A stretch of DNA of 18,349 nt from B16-G9 sp964455635. Lineage in GTDB: Bacteria > Bacteroidota > Bacteroidia > Bacteroidales > F082. Below are positions 8,826-15,733 of this stretch, piece by piece. The notes below the pieces were generated by a model, which was not told where the DNA came from, ran no database searches, and worked only from the letters and a program-made list of their open reading frames with translations. The stretch spans positions 1-18,349 of the forward strand of contig CAYVWX010000029.1 of NCBI GenBank assembly GCA_964455635.1. Direction: 5' to 3'. Position 1 is the first letter of the stretch; each line of letters opens with the position of its first letter. Position numbers and translations under genes: made by a program.

Positions 8826-8858
8826 TTTGGTTTTTTTTATAAAAAACTGTTACCTTAG
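8826..8858 (+). promoter_or_regulatory. Predicted promoter for the multi-CBM secreted protein
   Basis: A TTTG box at 8826-8829 is followed after 21 bp by TACCTTAG at 8851-8858, one base from the TAnnTTTG consensus. The spacing falls in the range reported for Bacteroidota sigma-ABfr promoters. Transcription would start near 8863-8866, giving a leader of about 36 nt before the ATG at 8901. Confidence 0.5.
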
Positions 8859-8900
8859 CGAAAATTATTTTTCATTATTTATTAACCAAAAATTTACAAT

Positions 8901-11900
8901 ATGAAGAGAGGTTTATTTTTTACTGTATTGATGGCTATTTTTATGTCATTCAATGCAATGAGCCAGTGTGGCCAGGTTGGCCTGATTGGTGAAATGACAG
9001 GTTGGAGCAGCGACATTATGCTGACTCGCGACATGAACAATCCGGATATGTTTTCGGGATACATTACGGTTGGTGAGGCTGATGATGCCGATACCAACGG
9101 TGTTGTAGAGATGAAATTCCGTGCCAATCACGATTGGGGAACCAACTGGGGAAGCCCCGATTTCCCAACAGGAGTAGGCGTTAACGGTGGCGACAACATT
9201 CCGGTTCCTTACGGTACTTACGCAGTTTCGTTTAACTGTACCACCGGCGACTATTCGTTTACGGCAACCTGTGGAAACATTAGCCTTATCGGCGAATTTA
9301 ACGGTTGGGCAGATGACCTGTTTTTAACCCGTAACACAACCAATCCTGACATGTGGTGGGGATACATTACGGTTGGCGAGGCTGATGATGCCGATACCAA
9401 CGGTGTTGTAGAGATGAAATTCCGTGCCAACTCCGACTGGGGAACCAACTGGGGTGCTGCCGGATTTCCTACCGATACTGCAGTACAGGACGGGCCTAAC
9501 ATTCAGGTTCCTTACGGCACCTATAAAGTAATGTTTAATTGCAGCACAGGTATTTTTAACTTTGTTGCTACCTGCGGTAATATTGGCCTTATCGGTGAAT
9601 TTAACGGATGGGCTGCCGACTATTGGATGACCCGCAGTACTACCGATCCCGACCAGTGGAATGTTATTTTTACCGTAACCTCTGCCATGGATGCCGATTC
9701 AAACGGCATTATCGAATTGAAATTCCGTGCCAACTCCGACTGGGGAACCAACTGGGGTGGCGATGCTTTTCCTTCGGGAACAGGAACACAAGACGGCCCC
9801 AACATTCAGGTTCCGTTGGACGACGAAGGTTTAACCACCGATTATGCCGTATCGTTTAACTGCGCTACCGGCGAATACAACTTTGTTCACACTTCAGGCA
9901 GCATTAGCATGATTGGTGCTTTTGTAAACTGGAATGGCGACATACCCATGCACCGTGATGTTAACGACCCGAACTTGTGGAAACTTACCCGTTCGTGGTT
10001 TGCCGATTCGGAAGTTAAATTCCGCGAAAACAACGACTGGACAGCAAACTGGGGTGCTGCCGACTGGCCATCAGGCGTTGCCGAGCCCAATGGAGCCAAC
10101 ATTCCACTGGTAGCCGGAACCTACGATGTTACCTTTAATTACACCACCAAAGAATATACCTTTACAGCCAACAACGACGTTTGCGGCGAAGTAGGTATGG
10201 TGGGCGACTTTAACACCTGGGGCGATGATGGTTCCGGTGTTCCTACCGATGTTTATCTGGTTCGCGATGCAATGTATCCAAGCCAGTTTTCGTTGTCGTA
10301 TAACTTTACATCAAGCACCAAACTGTTGTTCCGTATCAATGCCGATCCTACCTTTACCGATGTTTGGGGTGGCACATTCCCTTCGGGACAGGCTGTTAAC
10401 GATGCCGCTGCTCAAATTAATGTTCCGGGTGGTAAATACAACATCACCTATAACTGCCTGTCGCACGATTTTAACTTCGAGCGCTTAGGCAATGCCATCG
10501 TTGCTCCTCAGGTATTTGCCATGAACCCCGATGGAAATTTGGATGAACCCGACTGGAGTATTTCGCAATCGGTTTCGGCAACGGCTGATGGAACACCTAT
10601 AGAAAACCCCATAGAAGCCTATTTTGGCGCTGTATGGAATAGCGACTACATGTATGTTGGTGTTGATGTTACCGATGCTACCGTAACCGATGGCGACATT
10701 GTTGACATTTTCTTTGACGGTGACAAATCGGGTGGCCCATACGATGCCCACGATGTTCATGTTAGCGTTAATAGTGCCGGAACAATAACCGTTGTTCAGG
10801 GCCCCGAAGGCATTGAAGTTTTAGGCGGTGCCGTTGTTACCGACAAAGGGTATTCGGTTGAAGTTGCCATTCCTTATTCAGCTTTGGATGTAACACCTGA
10901 AACAGGCGCCCAGGCCGGTATTGATGTTATGGTTGGCGACGACAACGGCGACGGTGTTGCTTACCGTTTTGTCTGGAATGGCGGAATGCAGGACCTTGAC
11001 GGAACCTCTTCCTTTGGAGACCTTAACTACGGAAGCTTAAGCTGTGGTTGCATTAGCCTGTACAACGAAACCATTGGCGACGTTAAACTTCGCAATCAGC
11101 TGGCACTGGAAAACACCACTACTTATGTAGGAACCTACGATCTTGACAATGCCTATAATGTAGTATTCCGCAAAGATGCTTCCAATACCGTTAGCTGGGG
11201 CTCCGATGAGTTCCCCACAGGCACTGCTACTTTGGGTGGCCCCAGAGTTCCTGCCACTGCCGGACGTTATCGTATCTCATTCGATTGTATTACAGGAGCA
11301 TTTAACTTTGGCGAAGCCCTTTCGGGCGATGCTGTAGCCGATGCTCAATACACCACCACGCCTCCTGTTATTGATGGCGACCTTTCGGAATACAACCTGG
11401 CCTACGGCAGCGATATTCTGGCAGCCGGAACAGGCCCCATCAACAATACCGTTACCTGGGGAACCCTTTGGGACGATACCTGCCTGTACATTGGTGTTCA
11501 CGTTGTGGACGCTGTTGTTGAAGGCTCGGGAAACCCATGGGACAACGATGCCATTGAAATGTATATTGATGGAGATAATAGCAAAGATGGTACGTACAGC
11601 GCCGAAAGTTTCGACACTCAAATTATTATGGATGCCATGAACGAGTCAACCTTATGGGTTAAAGCCGACGGTGTTCCAATAACCAACGAAGAATCTGTTT
11701 GGAAAACTACCAGCGACGGATATTCTATCGAATTGCGTTTAGGTTGGGCTCAGTTCGGATTTGCTCCCGGCAAAGGCAGAACCATTGGTTGGAGCCTTGG
11801 CAACAACGATTCCGACAATGGCGTTGGCCGCGACTACCAAAGTGTTTGGTATGGAAACGGAAACAACTGGAGCGACAACTCGCTGTTGGGTGACCTCGAA

Positions 11901-12206
11901 CTTGCAGGAGGGCCTTACTATGTTAACGGTCTGGATGAGCATGTACTTTACAATGCCAACGTAGTGCTTTATCCTAACCCTGCTCAAAATTATGTTAACA
12001 TCCGCACCGAAGGTGATGTGTTTAATGCTCAGGCCAACGTATTTATCAGCGATATTACAGGCAGAGTAATTACAAAAACAAATGTTAACTTTAAAACCGG
12101 ACATCAGGTTCAGCTTAGCACAAGCAACCTTACTACCGGTATCTATTTCGTAAATATCATGAGTAAAGATGGAAAACGTGCCGTTAAAAAACTTATCGTT
12201 CGATAA
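8901..12206 (+). CDS. T9SS-secreted protein with SusE/SusF-like CBM repeats and two CBM9-like domains
   Basis: This is a predicted cell-surface or extracellular glycan-binding protein, 1101 aa, with no catalytic domain that I recognise. A signal peptide (about 1-21, ending NAMS, mature Gln22) is followed by about 100-residue repeats at 23-123, 124-224, 225-331, 332-427 and 428-530. They share the motifs IGEFNGW, KFRANSDWGTNWG, FPTG or FPSG, NIQVPYGTY and FNCTTG, which resemble the starch-binding modules of SusE and SusF. A CBM9-like domain covers about 531-712, a degenerate sixth repeat 715-812, and a second CBM9-like domain about 814-1000. A T9SS sorting domain starts at YPNP (1024) and ends in a basic tail. 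SusE and SusF are normally lipoproteins; this one uses the T9SS, and the N-terminal cysteine belongs to the repeat rather than a lipobox. The divergent susC-susD pair points to a shared alpha-glucan role, which is an inference. A strong terminator follows, so it is probably monocistronic. Confidence 0.85.
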   Translation: MKRGLFFTVLMAIFMSFNAMSQCGQVGLIGEMTGWSSDIMLTRDMNNPDMFSGYITVGEADDADTNGVVEMKFRANHDWGTNWGSPDFPTGVGVNGGDNIPVPYGTYAVSFNCTTGDYSFTATCGNISLIGEFNGWADDLFLTRNTTNPDMWWGYITVGEADDADTNGVVEMKFRANSDWGTNWGAAGFPTDTAVQDGPNIQVPYGTYKVMFNCSTGIFNFVATCGNIGLIGEFNGWAADYWMTRSTTDPDQWNVIFTVTSAMDADSNGIIELKFRANSDWGTNWGGDAFPSGTGTQDGPNIQVPLDDEGLTTDYAVSFNCATGEYNFVHTSGSISMIGAFVNWNGDIPMHRDVNDPNLWKLTRSWFADSEVKFRENNDWTANWGAADWPSGVAEPNGANIPLVAGTYDVTFNYTTKEYTFTANNDVCGEVGMVGDFNTWGDDGSGVPTDVYLVRDAMYPSQFSLSYNFTSSTKLLFRINADPTFTDVWGGTFPSGQAVNDAAAQINVPGGKYNITYNCLSHDFNFERLGNAIVAPQVFAMNPDGNLDEPDWSISQSVSATADGTPIENPIEAYFGAVWNSDYMYVGVDVTDATVTDGDIVDIFFDGDKSGGPYDAHDVHVSVNSAGTITVVQGPEGIEVLGGAVVTDKGYSVEVAIPYSALDVTPETGAQAGIDVMVGDDNGDGVAYRFVWNGGMQDLDGTSSFGDLNYGSLSCGCISLYNETIGDVKLRNQLALENTTTYVGTYDLDNAYNVVFRKDASNTVSWGSDEFPTGTATLGGPRVPATAGRYRISFDCITGAFNFGEALSGDAVADAQYTTTPPVIDGDLSEYNLAYGSDILAAGTGPINNTVTWGTLWDDTCLYIGVHVVDAVVEGSGNPWDNDAIEMYIDGDNSKDGTYSAESFDTQIIMDAMNESTLWVKADGVPITNEESVWKTTSDGYSIELRLGWAQFGFAPGKGRTIGWSLGNNDSDNGVGRDYQSVWYGNGNNWSDNSLLGDLELAGGPYYVNGLDEHVLYNANVVLYPNPAQNYVNIRTEGDVFNAQANVFISDITGRVITKTNVNFKTGHQVQLSTSNLTTGIYFVNIMSKDGKRAVKKLIVR
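9056..9430 (+). repeat. Near-identical 72-bp segments within CBM repeats 1 and 2
   Basis: Positions 9056-9127 and 9359-9430 are identical over 72 bases except for one T/C difference (9074 versus 9377). They are spaced exactly one 303-bp repeat apart. The flanking parts of the two repeats differ much more. A shorter stretch coding NSDWGTNWG is also shared by repeats 2 and 3. This points to recent duplication or gene conversion between adjacent modules. Confidence 0.9.
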
Positions 12207-12227
12207 GCACTTTTTCATATAACATTC

Positions 12228-12261
12228 AAAAAAGCCTTTTCGGAAACGGAAAGGCTTTTTT
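12228..12261 (+). terminator. Intrinsic terminator after the multi-CBM gene
   Basis: A 15-bp stem with one G-T pair (12228-12242 with 12247-12261) closes on a GAAA tetraloop. Its GC-containing part is followed on the right by TTTTTT and on the left arm is preceded by AAAAAA. It begins 22 bp after the stop codon at 12204-12206. The flanking A and T runs form the base of the stem and the U-tract. Confidence 0.9.
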
Positions 12262-12267
12262 ATTAAC

Positions 12268-12275
12268 TATATTTG
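12268..12275 (+). promoter_or_regulatory. Predicted -7 box for the M3 peptidase-rbfA transcript
   Basis: TATATTTG matches the TAnnTTTG consensus exactly and lies 23 bp before the ATG at 12299. The matching -33 region would fall inside the preceding terminator hairpin and has no clear TTTG. The leader would be very short, about 15-18 nt. Confidence 0.5.
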
Positions 12276-12298
12276 CACTCTCTAAAACCCGATTGAAT

Positions 12299-14404
12299 AT
12301 GAAAAAGATAAGTAAAGTTATTTTAATGCTGGCCATCTTGTTTTCAGGATTAAATTGTGTGAAAAAGAAATCAAAAACCATGACAAACCCTTTGTTGCAA
12401 AAATGGGATACACCCTTTCAGGTGCCACCGTTCGATAAAATTAAACCTGCCGATTATGCTCCAGCTTTTGACAAAGCCATGGCCGAGCAAAACAGCAACA
12501 TCAATGCCATTATTAACAATGCCGAACCGGCCGATTTTAAAAATACCATTGCCGCTTTGGCTTATTCGGGACAGCTGTTGGATAAGGTCTCGGAAGTTTT
12601 TTACGGACAGCTGAGTGCCAATACCAACGACAGTCTCCAAAAGATTGCTACCGAATTGTCGCCGAAGCTGTCGCATCACAGCGATGAAATCAGCATGAAC
12701 CCAAAGTTGTTTGCAAGAATAAAGCAGGTTTATAACAAAAAAGATAAGTTGTCGCTTACCAAAGAGCAAGCTTATTTGCTGGAAGAAACCTATCGGAACT
12801 TTGTAAGAAACGGAGCCAATCTTTCGGATAAAGACAAAAAAACACTCAGCGATATCAATAAAAAGCTTTCACTGCTTACTCTTAAATACGACCAAAATGT
12901 ATTACACGAAACCAACGATTTTAAGTTGATAATTGATAATAAAAAAGATTTGCAGGGACTGCCCGATGCCGTTGTTGAAGAGGCTGCTGCAACAGCTGAA
13001 GCAAAAGGCCTTAAGGGTAAATGGGTGTTTACCACTCAAAAACCCAGTATGATTCCTTTTTTACAGTTTGCCGCTAATCGTGACCTGAGGCAAAAGCTTT
13101 ATAAAGCCTATTTGAACCGAGCCAACCACAACAACAAATACGACAATAAAAAAGTACTTACAAACATTGTTAATTTACGCTTGCAAAAGGCCAATCTTTT
13201 TGGTTTTGATACTTATGCCGACTATCGATTACAAAATCGCATGGCGAAAAACGCAAAAAATGTTTACACATTGCTTAATCAGGTTTGGGATGCTGCCCTG
13301 CCGGTATCAAAAAAAGAGGCTGCTCAAATGCAACAAATTATTAACAATGAGGGAGGTAAGTTTAAACTGGCCAGTTGGGACTGGTGGTATTATGCCGAAA
13401 AGATTCGCAAACAAAAATATGATTTGGATGAAAAAGAGCTTAGCCCCTATTTTAAACTCGAAAATGTGCGCAACGGAGCCTTTATGGTTTATCATAAATT
13501 GTACGGAATAACTTTTGCGCCCATTAAAAATATTCCCGGGCCGCATCCCGATGCACAGGCTTACGAAATAAAAGATTCCGATGGCAGCCATTTGGGTGTT
13601 CTTTATATGGATTTTTATCCGCGGGCTTCAAAACAGGGTGGTGCCTGGCAGGGTGAATATCAAAGTCATTATGTTACCCCGCAGGGCAAAAATGTTTCGC
13701 CCATTGTTACAGTAGTTTATAACTTTACAAAACCCGGTGTTAATACACCGGCACTTTTAAATTTTGATGAAGCAGAAACCTTGTTTCACGAACTGGGACA
13801 TGCCATGGATGCCCTGTTTGCAAAAAACACCTATCCGGGCAACCATATCCCATCCGATTTTGTTGAGCTTCCATCGCAAATGATGGAGCACTGGGCTACC
13901 GAACCGGAAGTGCTGAGAATGTATGCTAAAAACTATAAAACCGGCAAGCCCATACCGGAAAAACTCATTAAAAAAATTCACAACAGCAAATACTTTAATC
14001 AGGGATTTATCAATGTTGAATATCTGGCAGCTTCTTACCTCGATATGGATTATCATACCATTACAAAACCGCTCACAATGAGTGTTACCGATTTTGAAAA
14101 AGAGGCCATGCAAAAAATTGGCCTTATCCCCGAAATAGAGCCCCGCTACCGGAGCACCTATTTTACACACATCACCGGAGGTTACGATGCCGGATATTAC
14201 AGCTATTTGTGGGCCGCAGTGCTCGACAACGATGCATTTGCCTATTTTAAAGAAACCGGTATATTTAACAAAAAAACAGCCGAAAAGTTTAGAAAAAATA
14301 TTTTAGAAGTGGATGGCACACAGGATCCTGCTGTATTATACCGGAATTTCAGAGGCCGTGATGCCGTTGTAGAGCCGCTTTTAAAAACCAGAGGACTTAA
14401 ATAA
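12299..14404 (+). CDS. M3-family (Dcp-like) zinc metallopeptidase lipoprotein
   Basis: This is a predicted periplasmic peptidyl-dipeptidase or oligopeptidase that trims short peptides, 701 aa. I start it at the ATG at 12299. A TTG six bases earlier is in frame but gives no better signal. The N-terminus is a lipoprotein signal with LFSGLNC and the lipidated cysteine at residue 20, followed by lysines rather than acidic residues. That pattern fits retention in the periplasm better than surface display. The zinc site is HELGH at 497-501, with the third ligand probably E523 in DFVELPSQ. The M3 substrate-binding tyrosine loop is GGYDAGYYSYLWA from about residue 627. These motifs and the length match family M3A, closest to bacterial Dcp. 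The stop codon is 14 bp from rbfA, so the two genes are probably cotranscribed. Confidence 0.93.
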   Translation: MKKISKVILMLAILFSGLNCVKKKSKTMTNPLLQKWDTPFQVPPFDKIKPADYAPAFDKAMAEQNSNINAIINNAEPADFKNTIAALAYSGQLLDKVSEVFYGQLSANTNDSLQKIATELSPKLSHHSDEISMNPKLFARIKQVYNKKDKLSLTKEQAYLLEETYRNFVRNGANLSDKDKKTLSDINKKLSLLTLKYDQNVLHETNDFKLIIDNKKDLQGLPDAVVEEAAATAEAKGLKGKWVFTTQKPSMIPFLQFAANRDLRQKLYKAYLNRANHNNKYDNKKVLTNIVNLRLQKANLFGFDTYADYRLQNRMAKNAKNVYTLLNQVWDAALPVSKKEAAQMQQIINNEGGKFKLASWDWWYYAEKIRKQKYDLDEKELSPYFKLENVRNGAFMVYHKLYGITFAPIKNIPGPHPDAQAYEIKDSDGSHLGVLYMDFYPRASKQGGAWQGEYQSHYVTPQGKNVSPIVTVVYNFTKPGVNTPALLNFDEAETLFHELGHAMDALFAKNTYPGNHIPSDFVELPSQMMEHWATEPEVLRMYAKNYKTGKPIPEKLIKKIHNSKYFNQGFINVEYLAASYLDMDYHTITKPLTMSVTDFEKEAMQKIGLIPEIEPRYRSTYFTHITGGYDAGYYSYLWAAVLDNDAFAYFKETGIFNKKTAEKFRKNILEVDGTQDPAVLYRNFRGRDAVVEPLLKTRGLK

Positions 14405-14418
14405 GGAGAAATTAAAAT

Positions 14419-14760
14419 ATGGAAAGCAAACGACAACAACGCGTTTCAAAGCTTATACAACACGATTTGGGAGAAATTTTTCAGTTGGAAGTACCTCATC
14501 TTACGCCCGGGGTGATGGTAACCGTTACCAAGGTTCATGTTACGCCCGATTTGGCTTTGGCAAAGGTTTATGTAAGCCTGTTTCCCACTTCGGATAAGGA
14601 GGGAATTTTGGCCGGTATAAACAAAGCTTCACGCGAAATAAGAGGGTATCTCGGCAAGCGTATCCGTCATCAGGTTCGTGCCATTCCCGAATTACGGTTT
14701 TATTTGGACGACTCGTTGGATTATATTGAAAAAATTGATCAACTGCTTAAAGACGATTGA
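14419..14760 (+). CDS. rbfA: 30S ribosome-binding factor RbfA
   Basis: This small cytoplasmic protein binds the 30S subunit and helps 16S rRNA maturation, including at low temperature. It has 113 aa, the usual length. The sequence begins MESKRQQRVSKLIQHDLGEI and contains the KH-like core (VTKVHVTPDLALAKVYVS), then the conserved IRGYLGKRIRHQVRAIPELRF and DDSLDYIEKI, all typical of RbfA. It is unusual here in having a clear Shine-Dalgarno, AGGAG at 14404-14408, which overlaps the stop codon of the upstream M3 peptidase and lies 10 nt before the ATG. This supports translation within a shared transcript. A 118-bp gap follows before the next gene. Confidence 0.96.
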   Translation: MESKRQQRVSKLIQHDLGEIFQLEVPHLTPGVMVTVTKVHVTPDLALAKVYVSLFPTSDKEGILAGINKASREIRGYLGKRIRHQVRAIPELRFYLDDSLDYIEKIDQLLKDD

Positions 14761-14806
14761 TAAAAATACTACGAATATAAAATAAAATATGTAGAATTTT
14801 AAATAT

Positions 14807-14828
14807 AACTACCTTACGTAATGTGGTT
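14807..14828. promoter_or_regulatory. Imperfect inverted repeat downstream of rbfA
   Basis: AACTAC (14807-14812) pairs with GTGGTT (14823-14828, one G-T pair) around a centre that itself holds the palindrome TTACGTAA. It lies 47 bp after the rbfA stop, with no T-run, and its right arm overlaps the likely -33 box of the next promoter. An operator-like role is as likely as transcript processing. Confidence 0.3.
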
Positions 14829-14855
14829 GTTTAAAGATAGCCTTTAATAACTTTA
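14827..14855 (+). promoter_or_regulatory. Possible promoter for the methyltransferase-permease pair
   Basis: TTG at 14827-14829 is followed after 18 bp by TAACTTTA (14848-14855), seven of eight positions matching TAnnTTTG. The start codon at 14879 lies 23 bp further on, preceded by an A-rich stretch. The 118-bp gap after rbfA makes an independent start plausible, though read-through from rbfA is not excluded. Confidence 0.4.
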
Positions 14856-14878
14856 GTAAATACAAAAACAATAAACAT

Positions 14879-15706
14879 ATGAAATATGACCCTATAAAAA
14901 GAAAACTGGGTGTGGTTTTTAACAAAACACCTTTTCTGCGTAAGCTTTTTTACCGTCTGCTCGATGTGCTGCTTTTGCGAAGCTGGCATGTTCACAAAGC
15001 TTTAAAAGCATGGGAAAAAACCCATCGGGGAAAACAACAAATTCTTGACGCCGGCTCGGGGTTCGGGCAGTATGTTTATTACATGGCGTCGCGAAACCCC
15101 GATTGGAGCATAAAAGGTGTAGATGTTAAACCCGAGCAGGTTGACGACTGTAACAACTTTTTTAACAAAGCAGGCTTAAACAATGCCCGCTTTGAGCTGG
15201 GAGACTTAACCAAGCTAAATGAAACCGGAAAGTACGACCTTGTGCTTAGTGTGGATGTGATGGAACACATTGAAGAAGATGTATTGGTTTTTAAAAACTT
15301 TTACAAAGCACTAAAACCCGGTGGAATGTTATTGGTTTCAACACCTTCCGATCAGGGAGGCTCCGATTCGCATCACGATCATGATCACGATGGAGAAGGG
15401 GGTGAACACTCTTTTATTGATGAGCATGTACGCGATGGCTACGGGGTTCAGGAAATTGCCGAAAAAATGAAGTCGGCAGGCTTTTCAAAAACCGAAGTCA
15501 GCTATCAGTATGGTACTCCCGGTAAAATAGCCTGGAAACTGAGCATGAAATTTCCCATCGTTATGCTAAACAGCTCGTATCTGTTTTTTATTATTCTACC
15601 ATTTTATTACCTGATTACCATGCCTTTTGTTTTGATACTTAATTTAATAGATGTACATTCGAGCCATAAAACAGGTACCGGAGTTATTGCCAAAGCCCTG
15701 AAATAA
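14879..15706 (+). CDS. Class I SAM-dependent methyltransferase with C-terminal membrane segment
   Basis: This is a predicted methyltransferase of unknown acceptor, 275 aa. The Rossmann-fold SAM site is clear: motif I ILDAGSGFGQYVYYMA (from about residue 55), the acidic end of strand 2 in VDVKPEQV, and motif IV/post-I DLVLSVDVMEHIEED followed by LKPGGMLLVSTP. Two features are unusual. After the SAM core there is a His/Asp-rich stretch (SHHDHDHDGEGGEH, about 164-177). Residues about 224-258 are strongly hydrophobic and form one or two membrane segments near the C-terminus. It is therefore probably attached to the inner membrane, with a substrate that could be a lipid, quinone or glycan precursor. 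The permease gene follows after 27 bp, so the two probably share a transcript. Confidence 0.8.
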   Translation: MKYDPIKRKLGVVFNKTPFLRKLFYRLLDVLLLRSWHVHKALKAWEKTHRGKQQILDAGSGFGQYVYYMASRNPDWSIKGVDVKPEQVDDCNNFFNKAGLNNARFELGDLTKLNETGKYDLVLSVDVMEHIEEDVLVFKNFYKALKPGGMLLVSTPSDQGGSDSHHDHDHDGEGGEHSFIDEHVRDGYGVQEIAEKMKSAGFSKTEVSYQYGTPGKIAWKLSMKFPIVMLNSSYLFFIILPFYYLITMPFVLILNLIDVHSSHKTGTGVIAKALK

Positions 15707-15733
15707 ACCATGTGCACATTTTAGCTTATCTCT

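Larger units (their letters stand above)
8504..8900. other. Divergent AT-rich intergenic control region
   Basis: This 397-bp stretch has no credible coding frame and separates the susC start (leftward) from the multi-CBM protein start (rightward). It contains the leftward promoter box near 8544, the rightward promoter at 8826-8858, and a middle section with several inverted repeats. One is a 9-bp perfect inverted repeat, 8717-8725 with 8728-8736. Another is TGAAC-N4-GTTCA at 8736-8749. A LacI-like palindrome lies at 8751-8764. A weaker imperfect repeat lies near 8690-8709. The clustering in the centre suggests shared regulation of both transcripts. Confidence 0.6.

Noticed and set aside
8964..8969. 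Cys23 of the multi-CBM protein as a lipobox cysteine
   Set aside because: The preceding residues (MSQ) fit the lipobox poorly, the same cysteine recurs at the start of other repeats, and a T9SS tail is present. Cleavage before Gln22 is more likely.
9056..9430. Direct repeats as a possible CRISPR array
   Set aside because: The repeats are in frame, 303 bp apart, and encode protein modules; there are no short regular spacers.
11739..12218. A 159-codon open frame on the minus strand
   Set aside because: It lies wholly against the C-terminal part of the multi-CBM gene, resembles no family, and has no promoter; it is a shadow of the real gene.
12293..12298. TTG start for the M3 peptidase
   Set aside because: It adds only two residues before a normal ATG that opens a good lipoprotein signal.
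13757..14170. A 137-codon open frame on the minus strand
   Set aside because: It is antisense to the M3 peptidase zinc-site region and reads as mirror codons without any recognisable motif.
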